DNA of 64,000 bases from Flavobacterium urumqiense (lineage in GTDB: Bacteria; Bacteroidota; Bacteroidia; Flavobacteriales; Flavobacteriaceae): positions 62,001-126,000 of the forward strand of contig NZ_FNVP01000007.1 of NCBI RefSeq assembly GCF_900108015.1, given 5' to 3'. A program made the translations under genes and the position numbers. Positions 1 to 8,531 of this stretch are shown one piece after another (position 1 is the stretch's first letter; the number at the start of each line of letters is the position of its first letter). Under the pieces are notes generated by a model. It was not told the origin of the DNA, ran no database searches, and saw nothing but the letters and a program-made list of their open reading frames with translations.

Positions 1-934
1 ATAAATTACAAGCAGCACTATCTGAAGGTCCGTGAAATAAAATTTTTCCTGATGCTCCTAAATAACTAATCATTTTTGTAGACAAACTATATAAATAAAA
101 ATTTGGTTCAGAAAACTTAATTGGTAAATAAAGTATATCTGCTGAATCAATTTCACTTTTAAGTTCTTTATCAGTGATAAAATTTGAGCGATACACAACA
201 TTAAATTTTCTATTATTTAAAAAACTCATTTTTTGCGTACCTCTAAAAATAATTTCAAAAGAGTATCCTTCATCAACTAAAAAATCAAGTGAATCAGCTA
301 AGACTTGTACCAAAGGATAATATTCTATATGCATTAAGCCTGCAAAATATATACTTATCATCTCTTTACCCATTAGCTTAGGTTCAGAGATTTCTTCCCT
401 TGTCAAGCCATCTGTTATTAATTCAAAATCTTTAAAACCAAAAACTTTTTGATATTCTTCACCTAATTCTTTTGATATCATCAACCTTCTTTCTGAACAA
501 TTCCACAAAAGTTGTGTGTCTTTAAATGTACTACATAATAAATAATGATCATGAAAAGATGTCCATACTTTTTTATTAAGTAAAAAATTATTTTCACATA
601 AAATGCCGCAAAATAATCCCTGACCAATAACGTGTAAAATATCAAAAGATAAATTACCTGCTTTTTTTTTTATTTTATGTTTTGTATAATAAAAAAAAAC
701 AACTTCTCTTATCCATCTAATAAAAGTTCGCAATTTCCATCGCATCCAAAATCTTTGAACTGGGAAAAGTGTAATACTGATTTCATTGATATCTCCTTTT
801 ATAATTGGAGAATTACTATAATTTATATAGAAGGAAGTAACATCTTTTTCATGACCTTTATATAAACTGCGTAATAAACGTCCCATTCCTCCATTTTGAT
901 AAAGGGAAGCGGGCTGATAGGAAAGTATTTTCAT
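1..934 (-). CDS. glycosyltransferase (GT4-like), 3' end cut by window edge
   Basis: Reading from the ATG at 934 gives 311 open codons with no stop before the edge, so the C-terminus is missing. The N-terminus has a glycine-rich NGGMGRLL loop (about residues 14-21), as in the first Rossmann domain of GT-B enzymes. From about residue 264 come SADILYLPI and then STKMISYLGASGK and HGPSDS, which match the nucleotide-sugar-binding C-terminal half of GT4-type enzymes. It probably adds a sugar to the lipid-linked repeat unit at the cytoplasmic membrane; donor and acceptor cannot be read. Its start overlaps the flippase stop by 4 bp (ATGA), so the two are probably translationally coupled. The GT-B fold is fairly clear; the subfamily is inferred. 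Confidence 0.8.
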   Translation of the reverse strand, partial: MKILSYQPASLYQNGGMGRLLRSLYKGHEKDVTSFYINYSNSPIIKGDINEISITLFPVQRFWMRWKLRTFIRWIREVVFFYYTKHKIKKKAGNLSFDILHVIGQGLFCGILCENNFLLNKKVWTSFHDHYLLCSTFKDTQLLWNCSERRLMISKELGEEYQKVFGFKDFELITDGLTREEISEPKLMGKEMISIYFAGLMHIEYYPLVQVLADSLDFLVDEGYSFEIIFRGTQKMSFLNNRKFNVVYRSNFITDKELKSEIDSADILYLPIKFSEPNFYLYSLSTKMISYLGASGKILFHGPSDSAACNL

Positions 935-2226
935 AAAGCCTTGTTTTTTCTTATCTTAATTAATGTATAAAACAGATATAAAGTGGTTTGAATTGAATTG
1001 ATAAAAATATTAAATAATAATATCCCAACTAAAGTAGACACATTGAAAGCAAAAATACCAATGACAATTGAAATAATACTTGCAACAATATATAAATAGG
1101 GATTTAAAATCCATCCTCTACTTGAACTTAGAGAAAAAATAAAACCTGTAAGTAAGCCAATACAACTACCTATTATATAAAGTACTAATTCGGTTTCTAA
1201 TTTCGAGTAATTATTTCCCAGCACCCAGAGAGCTTGAGTTGAGAAAGCCATAAAAAATGCAATTACAAACACACACACTAACACAAGAAATCCGAGAGTA
1301 GATAAAAAACGGTTCATCAATAAGGCTGAGTCATTTTTTAACCTGGCAAATCGGGGTATAATCAATGTTGAAAAAACCACACTAATTAATGATAGTAACA
1401 TTGCTAGCCGACCTATTGCCCCCAATTGAGCCACAGAAGTAGAATTACCTACTATCGAAATCAACCAAATAGTTATCTGACCAGATAAGGAATAATAAAT
1501 AGCCCCGGGTAGCACCCGTTTTACTACTTTCAGAATTTCTTTTCTAACAAGAGGATCAGGCTTCTGATTGTAATCAATAAAATTGTTTGCAATCTTCTTT
1601 AGTTTGATGTTCCCATATAACCTAGGTAAACCACTTCCCAATATTGCTATAAAAGTAAACGGAAAAATAAATACTGTAAGAGCAGTAAGCACCAATCGAC
1701 CTACACCGACACTGACCATATTTTTTTGAAGCGGAAGTATAGATTGATGCAGTTTCGGTACAATCTCAAGTAAAGAGTCAGAAAGTGCAGCAAAAAAAGC
1801 AGGAATAAGTGACAATACAATCATTATCGCTGTCAACCAACTCGCATCATTGTGTAAAAGTAAATAAATCAATATAGGCGCTGATGCAATCAAACTACCA
1901 ATAGCAAACTTCCGTCTCAAATCGAGTCCTGTCGCCAATACAGCACCGAGTCTTTCGCGGTCTTGCCACACTTTACCTCCTTGAGCCATTACACCGGTTG
2001 ATATACCGCCATCAGAGAGTACTGACATGGTACCCAGCATAGTATTTGCAAGTGTATATAGTGCATATTCCTGTGTTGGTAAAAGTCGTATAATTAAAAC
2101 ACCCGATAAAAAACCCACTGCCTGAACAATGACTTGAGCACCCCCAGTAATGGAGATCAATTTACCCCAATGCATCGCCTTGTCATAACTGGGATGCTGT
2201 TTTAATTGAGATAATTTATGCTTCAT
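931..2226 (-). CDS. oligosaccharide flippase, Wzx-like (MATE/MVF superfamily)
   Basis: The 431-residue protein is almost wholly hydrophobic and has about 12 candidate membrane helices, the first at residues 23-49. A cytoplasmic N-terminus rich in His and Lys precedes it. Length, helix spacing and position among sugar-nucleotide genes fit a Wzx/RfbX-type flippase that moves undecaprenyl-linked repeat units across the inner membrane. There are no catalytic motifs to check, so the call rests on topology and context. It shares 4 bp with the following glycosyltransferase. A gap of about 180 bp separates it from gmd and holds short copies of a 'ggttaat'-like sequence. Confidence 0.85.
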   Translation of the reverse strand: MKHKLSQLKQHPSYDKAMHWGKLISITGGAQVIVQAVGFLSGVLIIRLLPTQEYALYTLANTMLGTMSVLSDGGISTGVMAQGGKVWQDRERLGAVLATGLDLRRKFAIGSLIASAPILIYLLLHNDASWLTAIMIVLSLIPAFFAALSDSLLEIVPKLHQSILPLQKNMVSVGVGRLVLTALTVFIFPFTFIAILGSGLPRLYGNIKLKKIANNFIDYNQKPDPLVRKEILKVVKRVLPGAIYYSLSGQITIWLISIVGNSTSVAQLGAIGRLAMLLSLISVVFSTLIIPRFARLKNDSALLMNRFLSTLGFLVLVCVFVIAFFMAFSTQALWVLGNNYSKLETELVLYIIGSCIGLLTGFIFSLSSSRGWILNPYLYIVASIISIVIGIFAFNVSTLVGILLFNIFINSIQTTLYLFYTLIKIRKNKAL

Positions 2227-2410
2227 AGTATTTTAAAATTCTTTATAATTATTGTTTATCGAACAGGTGAATCGGTGAAGTCATGAATTGGTTAGTTGTT
2301 TAAATATCGATTAACCAGTTAATATTTTTTTTAGCAGTCAACCGTTTAGCCTAGTACTCGAAATAATTCAAAGTTCCATATCCAATGTCTTTGATTCACG
2401 GGTTTTCAAA

Positions 2411-3499
2411 CTAATACAATTTCAGATCACTCGCTACCATCTCTTTAACCAATGCAGCTAAATCATATTGTGGTTTCCAACTTAATTGTGTTTTAGATTT
2501 GGTAGGGTCTCCAATTAATAAATCTACTTCTGTTGGACGGTAATACTCAGGATCTACACGTACAACCACGGTACCTATTTCTATCTGGTACAAAGCATTG
2601 TTGCAAGCGGCTACTTTAGCGATTTCACTTTCATTCTCGCCTTCAAATGCCAGTTCCACTCCAACCTCAGCAAAGGCCATACGAACAAAATCTCTGATAT
2701 AAGTAGTAACACCCGTTGCGATAACATAGTCTTCAGCTACATCTTGCTGTAAAATACGCCACATCGCTTCTACATAATCTTTGGCATGTCCCCAATCTCT
2801 TTGAGAATTTAAGTTCCCCAGGAAAAGACACTCTTGCTTTCCTTTGGCAATAGCAGCAGTTGCCATCGTAATTTTACGGGTGACAAAAGTCTCACCACGT
2901 CTTGGAGATTCATGATTAAAAAGGATTCCGTTACAAGCAAACATATCATAAGCCTCACGGTAGTTTTTCGTAATCCAAAAAGCATAAATCTTAGCCACTC
3001 CATACGGAGAACGAGGGTAGAAAGGAGAATTTTCGTCATAAAAACCTTGTGCGTTTTTATTCTCTGCTAATCCTCCATACAGTTCAGAAGTGGAAGCTTG
3101 ATACACTCTGGTTTTTTTACATAAACCTAATATTCTAACTGCTTCCAGGATTCTTAAAGTTCCTATTCCATCCACGTTAGCAACATATTCAGGGGAATCA
3201 AAAGAAACCTTTACATGTGACATCGCTCCTAAATTATAAATTTCATCTGGCTGTACTTCCTGAATAATTCGTATGATGTTAGTGGAGTCAGTCAAATCTC
3301 CATAATGCAATTTAAAATTAACATGTGCTTCATGCTGGTCTTGATAGATATGATCGATACGTTGCGTATTAAAAGAAGAAGCGCGGCGTTTAACACCATG
3401 AACCATATATCCTTTTTCTAATAATAATTCTGCCAAATAAGATCCGTCTTGACCTGTAATTCCTGTTACTAACGCTGTTTTTTGTGAAGTACTGTCCAT
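2411..3499 (-). CDS. gmd: GDP-mannose 4,6-dehydratase
   Basis: This enzyme converts GDP-D-mannose to GDP-4-keto-6-deoxymannose, the first step to GDP-L-fucose. It is an extended SDR with GxxGQDGSY at residues 13-21, the catalytic TSE at 137-139, and Y166 with K170 in SPYGVAK. The [14 protein letters not shown] stretch near 197-210 is typical of Gmd. The frame is open upstream to an ATG at 3565, but those 22 extra codons lie in an intergenic palindromic repeat and look unlike any Gmd. The ATG at 3499 gives [13 protein letters not shown] and 362 residues, close to the usual Gmd length. It lies about 80 bp downstream of fcl on the same strand, and the two enzymes act in sequence. Confidence 0.96.
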   Translation of the reverse strand: MDSTSQKTALVTGITGQDGSYLAELLLEKGYMVHGVKRRASSFNTQRIDHIYQDQHEAHVNFKLHYGDLTDSTNIIRIIQEVQPDEIYNLGAMSHVKVSFDSPEYVANVDGIGTLRILEAVRILGLCKKTRVYQASTSELYGGLAENKNAQGFYDENSPFYPRSPYGVAKIYAFWITKNYREAYDMFACNGILFNHESPRRGETFVTRKITMATAAIAKGKQECLFLGNLNSQRDWGHAKDYVEAMWRILQQDVAEDYVIATGVTTYIRDFVRMAFAEVGVELAFEGENESEIAKVAACNNALYQIEIGTVVVRVDPEYYRPTEVDLLIGDPTKSKTQLSWKPQYDLAALVKEMVASDLKLY

Positions 3500-3523
3500 A
3501 TTTTTGTCTTGATCGTCCGCTAG

Positions 3524-3557
3524 AAAAACACACCCCAACCCCTCTCGAGAGGGGAAT
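3524..3557. repeat. dispersed palindromic repeat with 16-bp perfect palindrome
   Basis: Positions 3539-3554 form a perfect 16-bp palindrome (CCCCTCTC/GAGAGGGG). Before it comes an 'aaaaacacacccca' stretch that is the reverse complement of the core found many times at 7.6-8.5 kb ('gaggggctaggggtgtgttttt'). It lies between fcl and gmd and is the source of the spurious N-terminal extension of gmd. Confidence 0.8.
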
Positions 3558-3579
3558 AGCTGCATGTATAGATCTGAAA

Positions 3580-4539
3580 CTATTTGTTAATTAGTGTTAT
3601 TTTTTTTACGTTTTGTATATTTTCTACAAACCAGTCATACGTTTTCTGTATTCCTTCTTCCAACTGCACTTGATGTTTCCATCCCAAGGCATGCATTTTG
3701 GATATATCCATTAATTTTCGCGGCGTACCATCTGGTTTGCTGGCATCCCAAATGATTTCCCCTTGGTGACCTGTGATTTTTTGTATCGTTTCAGCCAAAT
3801 GCTTTATCGTCAAATCTTCCCCAGTTCCCACATTGTATAAGTAATCCGGCAACTTATTTTCTAAAGCAAAAACAACCGCCTGAGCCATATCATCCACAAA
3901 TAAAAATTCACGCATCGGCGTTCCGCTTCCCCACAGGGTTACTGGAGCATGGTTATTCTCCTTCGCCTCATGAAATTTTCGCATCATCGCAGGTAAAACG
4001 TGCGAAGAAGTTAAATCAAAATTATCATGCGTTCCGTATAAATTGGTTGGCATCAGACTCACGTAGTCTTTATCAAACTGTTTTCTGATGGCTTCACAGG
4101 CTTTCACGCCCGAAATTTTTGCAACAGCGTACCATTCATTGGTAGGTTCAAGAGGCCCGGTAAGTAGGTATTCCTCTTTTAAAGGTTGCGGTGCCAGTTT
4201 TGGATAAATGCAGGAACTCCCCAGAAAAATAAACTTCTCCACACCGGACTGTAATGCGGTATCGATTAGATTATTCTGGATTTGCATGTTTTCCATAAGA
4301 AACTGATACGGAAAATTATTATTAGCCAATATCCCGCCCACTTTAGCAGCAGCATCAATAATCACTTCCGGTTTTTCGGCAGCCATAAAATCCTTAACTG
4401 CTTGTTGGTTTCTAAGATCGAGTTCCTTGCTGGAAGCTCCAATCAAATTGGTATAACCTTTAGCAGTTAGGGTTCGCCATATAGCGCTACCCACCATACC
4501 GTTATGTCCTGCTATATATATTTTAGTATTGGTGTTCAT
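3580..4539 (-). CDS. fcl: GDP-L-fucose synthase
   Basis: This 319-residue short-chain dehydrogenase is the 3,5-epimerase/4-reductase that makes GDP-L-fucose from the Gmd product, using NADPH in the cytoplasm. The dinucleotide loop is GHNGMVG (11-17). The catalytic residues are in GSSCIYP (107-113) and the Y137/K141 pair (YAVAK). [14 protein letters not shown] further on is a Fcl/WcaG hallmark. Length is normal for the family. It precedes gmd in the transcript and follows manC after a 930-bp repeat-filled gap, so three GDP-fucose genes sit together. The last residues (VKKITLINK) extend past the conserved domain and look unremarkable. Confidence 0.96.
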   Translation of the reverse strand: MNTNTKIYIAGHNGMVGSAIWRTLTAKGYTNLIGASSKELDLRNQQAVKDFMAAEKPEVIIDAAAKVGGILANNNFPYQFLMENMQIQNNLIDTALQSGVEKFIFLGSSCIYPKLAPQPLKEEYLLTGPLEPTNEWYAVAKISGVKACEAIRKQFDKDYVSLMPTNLYGTHDNFDLTSSHVLPAMMRKFHEAKENNHAPVTLWGSGTPMREFLFVDDMAQAVVFALENKLPDYLYNVGTGEDLTIKHLAETIQKITGHQGEIIWDASKPDGTPRKLMDISKMHALGWKHQVQLEEGIQKTYDWFVENIQNVKKITLINK

Positions 4540-4602
4540 GTTTTATATTTTTAATGTACTTGTCTGTTTTAATCTCTAAGTACCGCAAACGAAATAATGA
4601 CC

Positions 4603-4656
4603 CGCCCTTATATTTTTACACTAAAAAATCACGGTAAGAATTTTAGCGCTGGCAGC
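4603..4656. repeat. truncated head of the hairpin repeat family
   Basis: This stretch (gcccttatatttttac, then ctaaaaaatcac, then agcgctgg) matches the first 50 or so bases of the elements at 4940 and 5194. It then diverges before the GC-rich core, so only the left arm survives. Confidence 0.7.
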
Positions 4657-4683
4657 AGCTATTATAATTTATACTTCTAAACT

Positions 4684-4860
4684 GCCCTTAAATAAAAAGC
4701 ATAGAAAAACAACGAAGAAGTGAAGTGGCAGTGCTCCGCGAGTTGAGTCCGCAGGACGAACGGCTCGGGGCACGGAGCGGAACTTCGAGGTAGTTTTCAA
4801 GCTTTTTATTTTCAGGCTTGATTTTTTGTTTCTTTTGTATCAAGACAAAAGAAAAAATTT
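4684..4860. repeat. structured repeat, variant copy with covarying stems
   Basis: The outer arms are AATAAAAAGC (4691-4700) and GCTTTTTATT (4801-4810). The GC-rich core at 4731-4773 can fold into a nested hairpin closed by a GTCC-GCA-GGAC tip. It has the same layout as the copies at 4940 and 5194 but with different bases in the stems, so pairing is kept while sequence changes. The tail (ggcttgattttttgtttcttttgtatcaagacaaaagaaaa) has its own 10-bp hairpin TTTCTTTTGT/ACAAAAGAAA, shared with the copy at 5194. Confidence 0.7.
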
Positions 4861-4871
4861 TATTCAAAAAT

Positions 4872-4930
4872 CAGATGTACTACGATTACCTAGCTACTTA
4901 TGTGATCTCTTTTTTCGTCGAGATGACAAA
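4872..4930. repeat. direct repeat, copy 1 of 2
   Basis: About 57 bp beginning 'agatgtactacgattacc' and ending 'gtcgagatgacaaac' recurs at 5402-5460 with only a handful of differences. The two copies flank the two most similar hairpin elements, so the block may have been duplicated as a unit. Confidence 0.75.
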
Positions 4931-4939
4931 CTATAACGC

Positions 4940-5090
4940 CCTTATATTTTTACTCTAAAAAATCACGATAAGAATTTCAGCGCTGGTTGCAGGGAGTGGC
5001 CCCCGAGTCGAGTGTGAAACACGAGCGGCTGGGGTCGCGATAGGGAAATTTGTCCGATGATTTTTGGTATAAAAATATTGAGGCTTGAAA
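4940..5090. repeat. structured hairpin repeat, copy B
   Basis: The outer arms at 4944-4965 and 5058-5078 are near-perfect reverse complements of about 21 bp. The core at 5001-5034 folds as CCCC, AGTC and GTGT pairing with ACAC, GGCT and GGGG around a GAA tip. It is very similar to the copy at 5194 through the core. I see no coding potential; a short open frame crossing it on the minus strand is not credible. Confidence 0.75.
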
Positions 5091-5193
5091 TCGAAGATTC
5101 ACAAACTCCAATAAATTAATAATTTGTGAGTAATCAAGACAAAAAAAACACCAATTTAATAAAAATACTACTCGCAACAACTCGCTCTGTTCG

Positions 5194-5385
5194 CCCTTAT
5201 ATTTTTACTCTAAAAAATCACGATAAGAATTTCAGCGCTGGCGGCAGGGAGTGGCCCCCGAGTCGAGTGTGAAACACGAGCGGCTGGGGTCGCGATAGGG
5301 AAATTCGTTCGATGATTTTTAGTGTAAAAATATTGAGGCTTGATCTTTTGTTTCTTTTGTATCAAGACAAAAGAAAAAAGAAACA
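5194..5385. repeat. structured hairpin repeat, copy C
   Basis: The outer arms are 5199-5220 and 5313-5333 and the core hairpin is 5256-5289, with the same bases as copy B. Its tail contains the TTTCTTTTGT/ACAAAAGAAA hairpin seen in the variant copy at 4684. Between copies B and C, differences are concentrated in the right outer arm. Confidence 0.75.
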
Positions 5386-5401
5386 AATATTCTTTAAAAA
5401 T

Positions 5402-5460
5402 CAGATGTAATACGATTACCTAGCTACTTACATGATCTCTCTTTCGTCGAAATGACAAAG
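5402..5460. repeat. direct repeat, copy 2 of 2
   Basis: Partner of the 4872-4930 repeat. It ends about 10 bp from the manC stop codon, so it lies in the 3' untranslated part of the manC message. Confidence 0.75.
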
Positions 5461-5471
5461 GTTCCTACTTT

Positions 5472-6479
5472 TTAATTCAATAAATCCGAATTGTCTCTTT
5501 CAAGCGCGTTATACACACTTTTGACATCTTGTGAAAATTCCTTTTTCAAAATCAAATTAGCCGTAGGCGTATAAACGAAAATAGTATCTTTAACCCCTAT
5601 AAAAGCAGTGTAATTGTTGGTTCCAATGACCATATTCCCATTTTCATCCACAACATGACCAATAGTAACTAAATAATCATAAACCGATTCGAAAGAACCC
5701 AAATCAGACCAGGCAAATTTAGAGGACACCACTTTTATTTTTTTACTTCGCTCCATCACCGCGTAATCAATACTGATGGAAGGAATATCCATAGATAGTG
5801 CCAAATCTAAATTTCCATTGGTGTTACTTTCCCAAACCAACTTCGATTTCTCATATACTTCAGGGTGAAAAGCTTTCAATTCATCCAATAAAACACCGGC
5901 TTTAAAACAAAACATTCCGCTGTTCCAAAGAAAATTTCCTTTCGCTATAAAATCTCGCGCCGAAACCTTATTCGGTTTTTCTCTAAAAGAAATTACGTCA
6001 TCTCCTTTGCGTTCAATGTATCCATATCCCGTTTCCGGTTTCGTAGGTACAATACCAAAAGTAACAATCGATCCTTGAGAGGCTTTTTCTACTGCTTCCT
6101 GGATCGCCGTTTCATATTCTGCCATGTCGCCAATAATATGGTCGGATGGTGTTACTATCAAAATATCGTCCGGATCAGCGGCAAATGCAGCAAACGCAAT
6201 GGCTGCAGCCGTATTTCTTGGTGTCGATTCAATGATATCAATGTAAGAAGTACTTGTTTTTTCTAAAATTTTTCTGCTCAAATGACAGTTGTCAATATTC
6301 CCGACGACCATCACCTTATCAGCAATATTGCGATTGCGATCCACGGTCATTTCAAACAGGGACTTACCGTCAAAAATGTCTAAATATTGTTTGGGTTGAC
6401 TTTTGCGTGACAAGGGCCACAATCTGCTCCCTACTCCTCCAGTAAGAATGACGTGTATTATTGATTTTTTATTTTCCAT
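5472..6479 (-). CDS. manC: mannose-1-phosphate guanylyltransferase
   Basis: This enzyme makes GDP-mannose from mannose-1-phosphate and GTP, feeding Gmd and Fcl. The pyrophosphorylase signature GGVGSRLWPLSRKSQPK is at residues 14-30, followed by TPSDHII (110-116) and FREKP (165-169), which bind nucleotide and sugar. At 335 residues it is the short form: the C-terminal phosphomannose isomerase domain of bifunctional ManC proteins is absent. No phosphomannomutase or isomerase gene is seen in the window, so these must lie elsewhere. About 930 bp of repeats separate it from fcl, yet order and strand suggest one pathway unit. Confidence 0.95.
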   Translation of the reverse strand: MENKKSIIHVILTGGVGSRLWPLSRKSQPKQYLDIFDGKSLFEMTVDRNRNIADKVMVVGNIDNCHLSRKILEKTSTSYIDIIESTPRNTAAAIAFAAFAADPDDILIVTPSDHIIGDMAEYETAIQEAVEKASQGSIVTFGIVPTKPETGYGYIERKGDDVISFREKPNKVSARDFIAKGNFLWNSGMFCFKAGVLLDELKAFHPEVYEKSKLVWESNTNGNLDLALSMDIPSISIDYAVMERSKKIKVVSSKFAWSDLGSFESVYDYLVTIGHVVDENGNMVIGTNNYTAFIGVKDTIFVYTPTANLILKKEFSQDVKSVYNALERDNSDLLN

Positions 6480-6480
6480 A

Positions 6481-6600
6481 TTGAATTCGTTATTCGTTGT
6501 TCGTTATCCGTTGTTCGATGTTCGTTGCTAGAGATTCGTTGTTCGTTATTCGATTTTTCTTTAGACGATGAACGATAAACGATTGACGGTAATCGATAAA
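6481..6600. repeat. degenerate short tandem repeat (attcgttgttcg type)
   Basis: Repeated 'ttcgttgttcgttattcg' words fill the first 75 bp. 'acgatgaacgataaacgattg' words of the opposite orientation follow, so the region is also weakly self-complementary. The same vocabulary appears at 6957-7090, on the other side of the four-helix-bundle pseudogene. Confidence 0.75.
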
Positions 6601-6603
6601 CGA

Positions 6604-6950
6604 TTATGCGGCCAAAAACTTAATTAATTTATATAATATCATTTTTATTCTTGTACACAATTCGAATAAAAACGAATAATCGGTCTCGGTGATATACCCT
6701 AAATCTTTTGATAAATACAAATGATAATTTGTTTCATCTAATGATCCTTTTGCTATATATAAAACTGTATAAATTCTTTTTTATATTGTCTTGCCTGGCC
6801 TTCAATTATATTTGTCGGAACGCTACTTACGCTTCTTCTCACTTGACTTGTAAGACCATATTGTTCAGTCTTAGGAAAGTTCTGCGTAACTTTATATACG
6901 ACCAATGTCAATTGATGTGCTATTTTCCAAACCTCTAAATTGGATTCCAT
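6604..6950 (-). pseudogene. four-helix-bundle (23S rRNA intervening-sequence type) protein, one frameshift
   Basis: The open frame from the ATG at 6950 gives 65 residues with the family hallmark TSQVRRSVSSVPTNIIEG (34-51) and QARQYKKEFIQF (52-63), and then stops. If one base is restored in the T run at about 6741-6744 on the minus strand, the frame continues as FLYIAKGSLDE, YHLYLSKDLGY and so on to a TAA at 6604-6606. That gives about 115 residues, the usual family length. A single lost T is therefore the likely lesion; a sequencing error in the homopolymer is the alternative. The family is often found as scattered small genes in polysaccharide loci and its cellular role is not established. 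Simple repeats flank it on both sides. Confidence 0.85.
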
Positions 6951-6956
6951 ATGTTT

Positions 6957-7090
6957 TTCGTTGTTGGAGATTCGTTGTTTGTTGTTCGTTGTTCGTTCGA
7001 TAAACGCGAAACGTTTATCTATTGACCGAGGACGAAAATCGGTAGACGATTCACGGTAGACGATTCACGGTGAACGGAAAACGATGGACA
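6957..7090. repeat. degenerate short tandem repeat, second block
   Basis: It contains 'ttcgttgttggagattcgttg'-like words and then two consecutive copies of 'cggtagacgattca' (from about 7041). It resembles the block at 6481-6600, so the pseudogene between them sits in a repeat frame. Confidence 0.7.
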
Positions 7091-7104
7091 AAAAACGATT
7101 AGAC

Positions 7105-7533
7105 CTAAAGTATATTCTTATTGTTTTCCTTCTCCATAACCTCTCTGCGAAGACTGCTGCTGGAAAAACGATGGTCTCGGGTATTGAAATGAAATGCTAT
7201 TCCTTTTTCTTCACAATAACTTCGACCGGTAAAATTTTTATCTTTGTATTCATCCCCAATAATTCGTATATCGATTTTGAAAGAGCGTAAAATATCCTCT
7301 AAATCCTGTTCCGTTGCATAAGGGACTATTTCATCCACATGTTTACAACCCTTAAGTTGAATATAACGTTCCACAACCGATTGGGTAGGTCTGTTCTTTT
7401 CAGGACGGTCAAGGGTAGGATCGGTTTGCAAAGCTGCAATTAAATAATCACACTGTCGTTTAGCGTCTTCCAGCATTTTTATATGTCCGGCATGAAGCAG
7501 ATCGAATGCACTGAATGTTATCCCAATTTTCAT
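7105..7533 (-). CDS. TagD/HldE-type nucleotidyltransferase
   Basis: A 142-residue protein of the cytidylyltransferase superfamily. The HxGH nucleotide site is HAGH at residues 14-17, right after the first strand (KIGITFSAFDLL). The KMSKS-like distal motif is SSSSLRR at 124-130. The fold and length match glycerol-3-phosphate cytidylyltransferases and HldE C-terminal domains. However, the RTEGISTT motif of true TagD enzymes is replaced by HRFSSSSLR, so the substrate could be another phosphorylated alcohol or sugar. The last dozen residues are Lys/Asn-rich and look unconserved. Its place among sugar-nucleotide genes suggests an activated precursor or a non-sugar decoration of the polymer. Confidence 0.82.
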   Translation of the reverse strand: MKIGITFSAFDLLHAGHIKMLEDAKRQCDYLIAALQTDPTLDRPEKNRPTQSVVERYIQLKGCKHVDEIVPYATEQDLEDILRSFKIDIRIIGDEYKDKNFTGRSYCEEKGIAFHFNTRDHRFSSSSLRREVMEKENNKNIL

Positions 7534-7566
7534 GATTATTTTTTATAAGGTAATTATTTTCTAAAT

Positions 7567-8531
7567 ATTTTACAACCTACCATCCACAACATTAGTTATT
7601 TGAATGCTTTCCCCTCTTGAAACCTTTTAGGGTTCAGCGACTCCAAAATAAATATTAACTGGAGTTATAGGGGTTAGGGGTGCGTTTTTATTTTTTTATT
7701 ATAACCTACGTTATTTGAATGCTTTCCCCTCTTTAGAGCGGCTAGGGGTGTGTTTTTAATTATAACACAAATTATATTTTATTACAACCTATCATCTACA
7801 CCATTAGTTATTTGAATGCTTTCCACTCTTTAGATGGACTAGCGGTGTGTTTTTAATTATAACCCAAATTATATTTTATTACAACCTGCCATCCACATCA
7901 TTAGTTATTTGAATGCTTTCCCCTCTTTAGAGGGGCTAGGGGTGTGTTTTTAATTATAACCCAAATTATATTTTATTACAACCTACCATCCACAACATTA
8001 GTTATTTGAATGCTTTCTCATCTTGAAACCTTTTAGGGTTCAGCGACTCCAAAATAGATATTAACTGGAGTTATAGGGGTTAGAGGTGCGTTTTTATTTT
8101 TTTATTACAACCTACGTTATTTGAATGCTTTCCCCTCTTTAGAGGGGCTAGGGGTGTGTTTTTAATTATAACGCAAATTATATTTTATTACAACTTACCA
8201 TCCACAACATTAGTTATTTGAATGCTTTCTCATCTTGAAATCTTTTAGGGTTCAGCGACTCCAAAATAAATATAAAGAGAAGTTATAGGGGTTAGGGGTG
8301 TGTTTTAATATTTTTTTAATTACAACCTACGTTATTTGAATGCTTTCCCCTCTTGAGAGGGGCTAGGGGTGTGTTTTTAATTATAACCCCAATTATATTT
8401 TATTACAACTTTCCATCTACAGCATTAGTTATTTGAATGCTTTCCCCTCTTAAAACCCTTTAGGGTTCAGCGACTCCAAAATAAATATTAACTGGAGTTA
8501 TAGGAGTTAGGGGTGTGTTTTTATTTTTTTA
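7567..8531. repeat. compound tandem array built from two unit types
   Basis: Nine copies of 'gttatttgaatgctttc' start at 7595, 7710, 7807, 7904, 8001, 8116, 8213, 8331 and 8428. Type A units (7595, 8001, 8213, 8428) continue 'ttgaaacctttt' (with small changes) and 'cagcgactccaaaat'. Type B units (7710, 7807, 7904, 8116, 8331) continue 'gaggggctaggggtgtgttttt', with small changes in some. The order is A-B-B-B-A-B-A-B-A, giving periods of about 97 and 212 bp. Six units also carry a 25-bp copy of the 3' end of the adjacent dehydrogenase gene (near 7571, 7783, 7880, 7978, 8190, 8404). No gene is apparent in the array. Confidence 0.9.

Noticed and set aside
677..865. Plus-strand frame of 62 codons
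   Set aside because: It lies opposite the glycosyltransferase frame, which has clear family motifs, and its product has no recognisable features.
4977..5180. Minus-strand frame of 67 codons across a hairpin repeat
   Set aside because: It is made wholly of the GC-rich repeat and adjacent A/T-rich bases. The same frame is not kept in the other copies.
6708..6938. Plus-strand frame of 76 codons
   Set aside because: It lies opposite the four-helix-bundle pseudogene, whose minus-strand translation matches a known family.
7567..8531. Array resembling a CRISPR
   Set aside because: Units are long (97 and 212 bp), the 'spacers' are themselves repeated, and no cas genes are near. It is a tandem repeat array, not a CRISPR.
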